Origin: Planctomycetaceae bacterium
Lineage (GTDB): Bacteria > Planctomycetota > Planctomycetia > Planctomycetales > Planctomycetaceae
DNA length: 9,426 nucleotides
Direction: 5' to 3'
NCBI GenBank assembly: GCA_027080405.1
Contig: JALWSL010000032.1
Coordinates: forward strand, 1-9,426
The position numbers were made by a program, and so were the translations under genes. The notes under the pieces were generated by a model. The model saw only the letters and a list, made by a program, of their open reading frames with translations, was not told the DNA's origin and searched no databases. Positions 1 to 7,827 of this stretch are shown in pieces (position 1 is the stretch's first letter; each line of letters starts with the position of its first letter).

Positions 1-338
1 CCTTCCGGGGCAGTTCCATTTGCATTATTAAATTCACATCCGATAATTTTGAAGTTGTAGCCGTTAATTACTGACATATTATTTCTGTATGCATTTTCTA
101 ATACACAATTATGCATCTCAAAATCTGTCATAAAAGTTGTTGAATCATATTCATCCGGTCTAATAAATAGATTATCGCAATCACCATTTATCAGCTCCAA
201 ATCTTCTAATCTAATCACATTGCAATTTTGAAAAATATATAAATTATGACCTGAAGACTCTTCAACTACTCTATTATCCCTATTTGCATCAAGACAAAGA
301 TTCGATATTGTTATATTCTTCGTTTCTTGTAAAAAATT
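1..338 (-). CDS. Partial right-handed beta-helix (pectate-lyase-like) protein, cut at both ends
   Basis: Read on the minus strand in the frame whose codons begin at plus positions divisible by three, this stretch has no stop. It gives about 112 residues with the short-strand rhythm of a parallel beta-helix: ETKNITISNLCLDANRDN, then NCNVIRLEDLELINGDCDN, then NGYNFKIIGCEFNNANGT before the left edge. Repeated N-x-x-I/V-x-x-C/L rungs and asparagine-rich turns are typical of the pectate-lyase superfamily, whose members often bind or cleave polysaccharides outside the cytoplasm. The exact substrate cannot be told. The C-terminus lies off the window. The frame stays open to an ATG at 404-402, but beyond about 338 it only reads antisense to the nucleoside-hydrolase gene, so the native N-terminus and any signal peptide are missing. 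G+C is about 31%, well below the rest of the window, which suggests a foreign or joined segment. Confidence 0.6.
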
Positions 339-1981
339 ACCCCTTCGATCTGGATTTGAGAAATGTTCCAACCGCTGTGGAAGTTTACCGCAAGGCTTTG
401 GCATCTGCTCCGGACAAGAGTGTGAAGTTCGTCGTCATCGGCTTCAAATCGAACATGCGCGACCTGCTGCAATCCAAGCCGGACAAGATCAGTCCACTTT
501 CTGGGATAGAGCTTGTTCGCAGGAAAGTAATTCTCGTTGCTGATATGGGCGGGCGCTATCCCTCCCAGAAAGCGAAAGAGAGTTTCAATTTCAAAATGGT
601 TGAAGGAGCGGCGAAATACTATGTCGAGCATTGGCCAACTCCCATGATATTCGCAGGAATCGGCACTGGCGGGATTAAAGTGGGAATGAAAGTGAGAAAA
701 CAGGAGACTCCCGTCGGCCGCGCGATGGATTTGAAATTGAAATACGGTTGGAGGCACAACGAAATGTATCAAGCCGGTTTCGACCTGGCTGCCCTGCTTG
801 TCGCAGTCAGAGGAGCGGAACGCTATTTCAACACGAAAGCCGGATGTAATAAAGTGGACGCTGATGGTGCGAATCACTTTTCATATGACAGGAATTGCGG
901 CCATCGCCACATCGATTCCGAAAACAGAAAAGTCAGCTACGAAAAAATCGGTTTGATGCTTGAAGAGATGATGCTCGCCAAACCAATGCTTGCGGGTAAT
1001 CAAAAACAGTTGCTCCAGAAAAAAATCCGCAAAAAAACGGCGTCGGCCGGTCCCTCATCAAAACATCGTGTCATTTACGATTGTGATTTCGGCTGTGATG
1101 GCGACGACATGCTTGGCTTGGCCCTGTTGCATCATCTCGATGGAATGGGAAAAATTGATTTCCTGGGAGTCGGTTTTTCAATGTCCAATCGCATGGGCCC
1201 CGCCGGAATTGATGTGATCAATACCTACTACAACCGCCCGGACTTCCCTATTGGCATCACCAAACTGAGAGGAGCATCGTGCGACCTCTACTCTTCGTTT
1301 CTCGCAGAACAATATAAAAAGCTGTGGGATATTGATCTCGATCATGTTCCGAACGCAGTCGACCTCTATCGGAGATTGCTGGTGGACTCACCTGACCACA
1401 GCGTAACTTTTGCCTGCGTGGGCTATAAACAGAATCTGGCTGAACTATTGAAATCGATGCCGGACGAGACCAGTCCGCTGACGGGAATAGAACTGGTGCG
1501 AAAAAAAGTGAAATACATCGCCGACATGGGGGGTGGATATCCTTCTGCTGTCAACAAAGGCTGCAACTTCAAAACATTTAGCAGGCGGGCAAAATACTTT
1601 GTCGAGCATTGGCCAACTCCAATCGTTTTTATCGGCATCCGTTGGGACATCGAACTGGGCGAAAAGCTGATGACGACCAACACTCCGGTGGGCCGTGCTC
1701 TAAAAGAACGGATGAGAAGAAACGAAAAATATCCGAACTATCCCCGCCAACCCTCATGGGATGTGATCACCGCCCTGATCGCCGCTGAAGGTTGGGAGCC
1801 CCGTTTCAATGTTTCAAAATCGGGCTGCAATGTGCTTGATGAAAAGGGAAACAATTGGTTTGGTTACGAGAAAGATTGCCAGCATCGATTTGTTGAATCA
1901 GCAAAGATCTCCAAAAACAGGCTGAGAAACCTGCTCGACCAAATGCTGCTAGCCCCCGTTCCACCTGCGAAACAAGATTGA
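284..1981 (+). CDS. Nucleoside hydrolase (IUNH) family protein, two tandem domains, first domain truncated at its N-terminus
   Basis: Nucleoside hydrolases cleave the N-glycosidic bond of ribonucleosides, giving base and ribose. Numbering from the TTG at 284, the second domain (about residues 262-560) is complete. It has the calcium-binding signature DCDFGCDGDD (266-275), an MGG segment (415-417), VEHWPTP (440-446) and a late metal-ligand aspartate D493 in PSWD. The position before that aspartate is usually the catalytic histidine but here is W492. The first domain (about residues 10-235) repeats this order with MGG at 88-90, VEHWPTP at 114-120 and D167, but it lacks the aspartate signature. 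A lysine-rich linker of about 27 residues joins the two. Homology begins only near 311; residues before that come from antisense of the beta-helix fragment. TTG284 is therefore a formal start and the real 5' end, including any secretion signal, is lost. Family membership is firm. Activity and substrate are uncertain, and the truncated gene may be a pseudogene. Confidence 0.75.
   Translation: MHQDKDSILLYSSFLVKNYPFDLDLRNVPTAVEVYRKALASAPDKSVKFVVIGFKSNMRDLLQSKPDKISPLSGIELVRRKVILVADMGGRYPSQKAKESFNFKMVEGAAKYYVEHWPTPMIFAGIGTGGIKVGMKVRKQETPVGRAMDLKLKYGWRHNEMYQAGFDLAALLVAVRGAERYFNTKAGCNKVDADGANHFSYDRNCGHRHIDSENRKVSYEKIGLMLEEMMLAKPMLAGNQKQLLQKKIRKKTASAGPSSKHRVIYDCDFGCDGDDMLGLALLHHLDGMGKIDFLGVGFSMSNRMGPAGIDVINTYYNRPDFPIGITKLRGASCDLYSSFLAEQYKKLWDIDLDHVPNAVDLYRRLLVDSPDHSVTFACVGYKQNLAELLKSMPDETSPLTGIELVRKKVKYIADMGGGYPSAVNKGCNFKTFSRRAKYFVEHWPTPIVFIGIRWDIELGEKLMTTNTPVGRALKERMRRNEKYPNYPRQPSWDVITALIAAEGWEPRFNVSKSGCNVLDEKGNNWFGYEKDCQHRFVESAKISKNRLRNLLDQMLLAPVPPAKQD
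311..1950 (+). repeat. Intragenic tandem duplication of the nucleoside-hydrolase domain
   Basis: Two in-frame copies of the same domain lie 978 bases (326 codons) apart. By hand alignment, 39 of 68 residues are identical between the stretch starting NVPTAVEVYR (from 362) and the one starting HVPNAVDLYR. At the DNA level 614-642 and 1592-1620 match at 28 of 29 bases. The first copy is incomplete because its beginning is cut off near 311-340. The ends of the duplicated unit are approximate. Confidence 0.8.
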
Positions 1982-2101
1982 CACGCAGCCTTCATGGATC
2001 GGCATGAATGGTGAACACGATCAAGCGGACACCCCCACCACTTGGGGAAGCGGATCAGAACATTGCTGACAGGTAGAGTCACGGTACTAAAACGCTGTGC
2101 G

Positions 2102-2151
2102 AGTTCCATTCATGTTGAAAACCCGCATGAGAGCTGTTCATGAGTGGAATT
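2102..2151. repeat. Inverted repeat, 13-bp stem
   Basis: Bases 2102-2114 pair with 2139-2151 over 13 positions, two of them G-T wobbles, around a 24-base loop. The core arms read TTCCATTCATG and CATGAGTGGAA. No T-run follows, so it is not a typical terminator. Confidence 0.5.
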
Positions 2152-2170
2152 GCCAACGAGCCAATGAGGC

Positions 2171-2197
2171 GGGCAGAAAGGTATCCTTCATCTGCCC
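2171..2197. repeat. Strong compact hairpin
   Basis: GGGCAGA (2171-2177) pairs with TCTGCCC (2191-2197), and the inner AAGG (2178-2181) pairs with CCTT (2185-2188) around the loop TAT. A two-base bulge (CA, 2189-2190) interrupts the second arm, giving 11 base pairs in all. It could act as a processing or termination structure for the upstream gene, but only TT follows it. Confidence 0.55.
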
Positions 2198-2220
2198 TTC
2201 GGCATCGAACTGTTTGTTTC

Positions 2221-2235
2221 TCCGGAGTATCCGGA
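2221..2235. repeat. Short perfect hairpin TCCGGA-GTA-TCCGGA
   Basis: A self-complementary hexamer occurs twice with three bases between, so it can fold as a 6-bp stem with a 3-base loop and is also a direct repeat. It is the third inverted repeat in about 130 bases. Confidence 0.45.
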
Positions 2236-2374
2236 TTTCGCAATCCACATATCATTAATCGCTATAATAACAGCTACAGTAGCAATCTTTATTATTTATA
2301 TTCAGCAATAATTGCCACAGGAACCAGCCAGACTAAAACGGATCAGCGAGGTGGACCGAGAGACGCTGGAAGCA

Positions 2375-3691
2375 TTATCGTTGCGCGGCGGTCGAATTGC
2401 CCTGCCAGTATTCGCCGTCGGGAAATCGCGCCTTGTTGATGGAATCTTCAAACATGGTGATGCTGTAACCGGGAGCGGTTGGCACCTGATAGCGCCCGTT
2501 CTCGATTTTGATCGGATCAAGAAAATGTTCATGACAGGTGCCGGCGTGTTCGGCCATCCGGTCTTCAAGTTTGCCGCTGACGCAGATGTAATCGATCAGG
2601 GAAAGATGCTGCACATATTCGCATAAGCCGACCCCGCCCGCATGCGGACAGACCGGGACATCGAACCGAGCCGCCAACAGCAGCACAGCCAGAACTTCGT
2701 TGACACCGCCAAGCCTGCAGGCATCGATTTGACAAACCTGAATCCCTCCCGATTCCAGAAACTGCTTGAACAGAACCCGATTGGCACAATGCTCGCCCCC
2801 TGCGACACGAATCGGAGCCAACTCTCTGGCGATCTTCGCATAGCCGAGTACGTCATCCGGACTGATCGGCTCCTCGATGAACCAGGGATCGAACTCGGCC
2901 AGTTGCTTCATCCAGTCTATTGCCTGATCGACTTCCCAGACCTGATTGGCGTCGGTGAGTAGCCGACGATGCGGGCCGATTTCTTCCCGAATAATCCTGC
3001 ATCTTCTACGATCATCTCCCAGATCGCGACCGACTTTGATCTTGAACACATCCCAGCCTTCGGCCAGACGTGCGCGACACAGTTCTCTCAGCTTATCATC
3101 TGAATAACCAAGCCAGCCAGCTGAAGTTGTATAGGCGGGATAGCCATCACGCCGCATTTCGTCGATGCGATCCTGCTTGCCAGGAATCTGTTTTTCCAAC
3201 ATGACCAACGCTTCATCCGGTGTGAGCACATCGGTCAGATAGCGAAAATCAATGCACTTCAAAAATTCCGAGGGGCTCATTTCCGCCACGAGTTGCCAAA
3301 GCGGCTTGCCCGACTGCTTGGCCCACAAATCCCAAACTGCGTTGACGACCGCGGCTGTCGCCAGATGAATCACCCCTTTCTCGGGGCCAACCCAGCGCAA
3401 TTGGCTATCGCCGGTCATGTGACGCCAGAATGCACCCATATCCTGCGTGAACTCATCAAGATCCTTCCCAACCACCAGAGACCGCAACGCCTCGATGGCA
3501 CAAACGCAAATTTCATTACCCCGGCCAATCGTGAAGGTGATTCCATTCCCGCTCAGTCCCGGCTGGTCGGTTTCCAGGGTCACATAAGCGACCGAATAGT
3601 CCGGAGCTTCGTTCATCGCATCGGATCCGTCCAGTTCCCGTGAAGTGGGAAACCGCAGATCCTCAACACTCATTTTGGTGATTTTTGCCAT
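2375..3691 (-). CDS. fucD: L-fuconate dehydratase (enolase superfamily)
   Basis: The 438-residue product should dehydrate L-fuconate to 2-keto-3-deoxy-L-fuconate in the cytoplasm, a step of the non-phosphorylating L-fucose pathway. It matches the family containing Xanthomonas FucD and human ENOSF1 along its whole length. Shared blocks include CIDFRYLTDVLT (146-157), GYPAYTTSAGWLGYSDD (183-199) and CPHAGGVGLCEYVQHL (348-363). All expected active-site residues are visible: the KIK pair (K217, K219), Mg2+ ligands D247 (TDANQ), E273 (IEEP) and E300 (GGEH), and the general acid-base H350. The N-terminal capping domain occupies roughly residues 1-125, with a TIM-barrel behind it. The ATG at 3691-3689 starts the natural MAKITKMSVEDLRF beginning; only a weak purine-rich AGAAAAG lies upstream on the minus strand. 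No fucose transporter, dehydrogenase or lactonase gene is adjacent, so it stands alone here. Base composition matches the pilus genes, and no frame damage is seen. Confidence 0.93.
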   Translation of the reverse strand: MAKITKMSVEDLRFPTSRELDGSDAMNEAPDYSVAYVTLETDQPGLSGNGITFTIGRGNEICVCAIEALRSLVVGKDLDEFTQDMGAFWRHMTGDSQLRWVGPEKGVIHLATAAVVNAVWDLWAKQSGKPLWQLVAEMSPSEFLKCIDFRYLTDVLTPDEALVMLEKQIPGKQDRIDEMRRDGYPAYTTSAGWLGYSDDKLRELCRARLAEGWDVFKIKVGRDLGDDRRRCRIIREEIGPHRRLLTDANQVWEVDQAIDWMKQLAEFDPWFIEEPISPDDVLGYAKIARELAPIRVAGGEHCANRVLFKQFLESGGIQVCQIDACRLGGVNEVLAVLLLAARFDVPVCPHAGGVGLCEYVQHLSLIDYICVSGKLEDRMAEHAGTCHEHFLDPIKIENGRYQVPTAPGYSITMFEDSINKARFPDGEYWQGNSTAAQR

Positions 3692-3908
3692 CGTCGATAC
3701 GACTTTTCTGAAACCTGGTTCTCTTTACCTCAACGCCCTGTTGAAATCCCCCTTATACTGCAAGCAGCAACGAATTTGTTACGTCATGGGGCTTTCCGTC
3801 ATTGAAAAACAACAAAAAAGATTCAACATCCATTCAGAAGATTTGACACTTGAAGCAAAAGGATAACCCAATAATCTGCGGCCACCAGTTCCTGCGGGCA
3901 GCGAACCC

Positions 3909-3940
3909 TGCACCAGGAACACAATGCACCAGGAACACGA
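3909..3940. repeat. Two-copy 16-bp tandem repeat
   Basis: TGCACCAGGAACACAA (3909-3924) is followed directly by TGCACCAGGAACACGA (3925-3940), with one difference. It lies in the noncoding spacer between divergent genes and could be a replication-slippage product or a pair of operator-like sites. Its function is unknown. Confidence 0.7.
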
Positions 3941-4311
3941 TGGAGCCTCTCGATCTGCCATGCGTACCGTGTGCACGCATGAATTATTCGGATGTGCAAA
4001 ACCTGTTTGGTTGTGGCAAACCACTCCACCGGATAACTCCCGAAAGAAGTCTCTACTCCTGCGGGAAGTCCGTTGCAATTGCGTTACCGAGAAGGGATGA
4101 TAGGATACCGACACAACGGGTCTCGCCCCGCGGATCAGGAATCCCGGTCGACCCGTTCAACCTTTCTACTGCGCTGGCGCAGTTGTACCAAAACCGGTAT
4201 TATTACAATCGAACTGCTTCTTTATACTGATATCGACGGTGGGACACCATTTTTCAACATACCCCACCATCAGCAATCAAGATGGGCTAACAGAGAGTAT
4301 TCTCGATCGAT

Positions 4312-4316
4312 AAGGA
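4312..4316 (+). promoter_or_regulatory. Shine-Dalgarno sequence deciding the first pilB-like start
   Basis: AAGGA lies 8 bases before the ATG at 4325. The same frame stays open 84 codons further upstream, but that extension (from 4073) is low-complexity and unlike any PilB N-terminus. This site therefore argues for starting at 4325. Confidence 0.7.
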
Positions 4317-4324
4317 TCAGGCAA

Positions 4325-6019
<1,695 letters not shown>

Positions 6020-6620
6020 TCCCCTACCTCTTTTCTACTCTACACCGGCGAGATCTGCGGTACTATTTGCTCGAAAGAGAACCTGGCGAGACCGTCAGAG
6101 CACAGAAAAGCATGACGCAGACAGGCGAAGCCAGGCCGAACACCTGCAGAGACAACCGAGAAAAGAAACGCCAACAAACGTGCATATGATCACTCATCGT
6201 AAAACAAGGGGTATCCGTCTTCCGATCGAATCAGCCCCGATCGTAGCAGCGACCTGCCAACTTCTTTCAGCGGCGATACTTTCGATGCGCTGCTCCACAA
6301 AGACAACTCGAACCTGAATGATTTTGACACCCGATCGACACACGAACACCTGGATAGCCTCTCTTAGAAACAGGTTGTTTACGTGAATTCCGGCTGAAAC
6401 GGTTGAAGCTGATGCATCAACTCTCAATAATGCGACAGAAGCGGGGGGAAGCTGAACTGATTTCTGATTGCTGATGTTCGTTGGCTTTGGTTTCCTTTCT
6501 CTGAATTTACGGGCCGGTTTTGTTGGTTGCATGGACGGTCTGATTTCACATCATTGTTATTCACATCTTTGGTTATATGACTTGGCCCAAGCCGGGCTTG
6601 TTGTGTCGTGAAGGACTCGC
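6020..6620. other. 601-base spacer between the first pilB-like gene and pilT
   Basis: No convincing gene is present. A plus-strand frame (to about 6317) and a minus-strand frame (6194-6532) stay open for about 100 codons each, but neither shows a recognisable motif, and the minus start has no ribosome-binding site. The spacing suggests that pilT has its own promoter. No good -35/-10 pair was found; the nearest candidate is TTGTTA (6554-6559) with TATATG (6574-6579), whose 14-base spacing is too short. No terminator-like hairpin with a T-run follows the stop at 6019. Confidence 0.45.
6588..6600 (+). repeat. Small hairpin just upstream of the pilT ribosome-binding site
   Basis: CAAGC (6588-6592) and GCTTG (6596-6600) form a 5-bp stem with loop CGG, ending 10 bases before AAGGA (6611-6615) and 20 before the pilT ATG. 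It might affect translation initiation, but so short a stem could be chance. Confidence 0.3.
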
Positions 6621-7757
6621 ATGGCTACAATTCAGATTGACAAATTGCTGGAGACCGTCGTCAAAGAGGGCGTCAGCGACTTGCACATTACAACGGAGCA
6701 GCCGCCGGTGGTTCGTTCTGGCGGAAGGATGATTCGCCTCGAAACGAAAACCCTGACGCCGGAAGATACTGTTTCCCTGATGAAGAGTATCACTCCGGAG
6801 AGAAATCAGCAGGAACTGCAAGAGGTAGGCGGAACCGACTTCGGATTCGCATTTGGGGACAAGGCCCGCTTTCGTGTGGCTGTCTTCAAACAGCGTGGCC
6901 AGATCGGAATGGTACTGCGGCGGATTCCCAATGAATTTCTGACATTCGAGCAACTGGGGCTTCCGCATGTCATTGCAGACCTACTGACCAGGCCGCGAGG
7001 TCTTTTTCTGGTGACCGGCCCGACGGGATCAGGAAAGACGACTTCCCTGGCGAGTATGATCAACTACATGAATGATACGATGGATCATCATATCATCACG
7101 CTGGAAGATCCGATCGAATATTATCACAAACACAAAAAATGCACGATCAATCAGCGGGAAATCGGAGTCGATGTTCCTGATTTCCCGGAAGCATTACGCC
7201 GGGCGTTGCGTATGGACCCCGATGTAATTCTCGTGGGGGAAATGCGGGACTTGGATACGATCTCGGCAGCGATCACCGCAGCAGAGACCGGGCACGTCGT
7301 TTTTGGCACGTTGCATACGACTGGAGCCCAGGGGACGGTTGACCGAATTATCGACGTCTTCCCGACCAATCAGCAGGAACAGATCAGAACCCAGCTTTCG
7401 GTTGCGATCATCGGCATTCTCAGTCAGGCACTGCTTCCGCGAAAACCGAAAGGATTGGTCGCAGCCTACGAAATGCTGGTCGTCACCCCTGCAATTGCGA
7501 ACCTGATCCGGGAAGCGAAGACGTATCGAATCAACTCCAGTATTCAGACGGGGCGCAAATTCGGAATGCAACTGCTTGACGATGCCCTGTTCGATCTGTG
7601 GAAAACAGGACTTTGCGAGGAGGGTGATGTCGTCGTCAAGGCAAACAACCCCGGCGAACTGAAGGCGAAAATCGCGATGGCGAAGAAGGGGCTGCTTGAT
7701 GATGAAGACGAAGAGGACGAAGATGATGACGACTACTACGACGACGAGGATTATTGA
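6621..7757 (+). CDS. pilT: Type IV pilus retraction ATPase PilT
   Basis: The 378-residue cytoplasmic hexameric ATPase should depolymerise the pilus and drive twitching-type retraction. The N-terminal PAS-like domain (1-100) opens with the family's SDLHI (19-23). The core has Walker A GPTGSGKTT (133-141), Asp box ITLEDPIEY (159-167), Walker B VILVGEMRD (202-210) and His box GHVVFGTLHT (224-233). The C-terminal AIANLIRE (291-298) matches the PilT AIRNLIRE motif needed for retraction, with the first arginine changed to alanine. There is no tetracysteine zinc site, as expected for PilT. The last 19 residues (360-378) are only Asp, Glu and Tyr, an acidic tail not part of the core fold. ATG6621 has AAGGA at 6611-6615. 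The next gene starts 70 bases after the stop, so the two are probably co-transcribed. Confidence 0.93.
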   Translation: MATIQIDKLLETVVKEGVSDLHITTEQPPVVRSGGRMIRLETKTLTPEDTVSLMKSITPERNQQELQEVGGTDFGFAFGDKARFRVAVFKQRGQIGMVLRRIPNEFLTFEQLGLPHVIADLLTRPRGLFLVTGPTGSGKTTSLASMINYMNDTMDHHIITLEDPIEYYHKHKKCTINQREIGVDVPDFPEALRRALRMDPDVILVGEMRDLDTISAAITAAETGHVVFGTLHTTGAQGTVDRIIDVFPTNQQEQIRTQLSVAIIGILSQALLPRKPKGLVAAYEMLVVTPAIANLIREAKTYRINSSIQTGRKFGMQLLDDALFDLWKTGLCEEGDVVVKANNPGELKAKIAMAKKGLLDDEDEEDEDDDDYYDDEDY

Positions 7758-7827
7758 TTGACACAGCCGAATGGTGGGAAATGTCGTCAGCTGCAGTGAG
7801 TTTTATTTGAAAGAATTGGCGTAAATT

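Larger units (their letters stand above)
1982..2374. other. Intergenic region with inverted repeats
   Basis: This is the 393-base gap between two convergent genes, the nucleoside hydrolase (plus) and the L-fuconate dehydratase (minus). It holds three inverted repeats between 2102 and 2235, then an AT-rich stretch from about 2250 to 2325. There is no clean GC-rich hairpin followed by a T-run on either strand, so I cannot place a standard intrinsic terminator. A short plus-strand reading frame from 2140 has no recognisable content and runs into the 3' end of the dehydratase gene, so I do not call it a gene. Confidence 0.5.
3692..4324. other. Divergent intergenic region between fucD and the first pilB-like gene
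   Basis: These 633 bases must hold the promoters for both flanking genes. I see a 16-bp tandem repeat (3909-3940), an arm GTTCCTG (3888-3894) complementary to CAGGAAC inside that repeat (3914-3920), and a GGTGGG/CCCACC pair (4238-4243 with 4263-4268) shortly before the pilB start. A TATACT hexamer at 4223-4228 could be a -10 box for the plus-strand gene, but no good -35 box sits 16-18 bases upstream. Short reading frames on both strands here have no recognisable domain and no ribosome-binding site that I can support, so I call no gene. Confidence 0.5.

Noticed and set aside
2033..2047. CCCC/GGGG hairpin after the nucleoside-hydrolase gene as a terminator
   Set aside because: The stem is only 4 bp with a 7-base loop, and no T-run follows.
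2140..2439. Plus-strand reading frame of 99 codons
   Set aside because: It passes through the hairpins and into the 3' end of fucD on the other strand, with no recognisable domain.
3779..4114. Minus-strand reading frame of 111 codons in the fucD-pilB spacer
   Set aside because: It overlaps a tandem repeat and likely promoter DNA, has unusual cysteine/serine-rich composition and matches no family I recognise.
4073..4324. In-frame upstream extension of 84 codons to the first PilB-like protein
   Set aside because: The extra residues are not like any PilB N-domain, while the ATG at 4325 has a well-spaced AAGGA and gives a normal protein start.
6194..6532. Minus-strand reading frame of 112 codons in the pilB-pilT spacer
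   Set aside because: No motif, no Shine-Dalgarno sequence and no supporting neighbour; about the length expected by chance at this base composition.
6583..6597. Sigma-54-like TGGC...GC pattern before pilT
   Set aside because: Only the GG and GC positions fit, the -12 box lacks TTGC, and the implied transcription start would fall on top of the ribosome-binding site.
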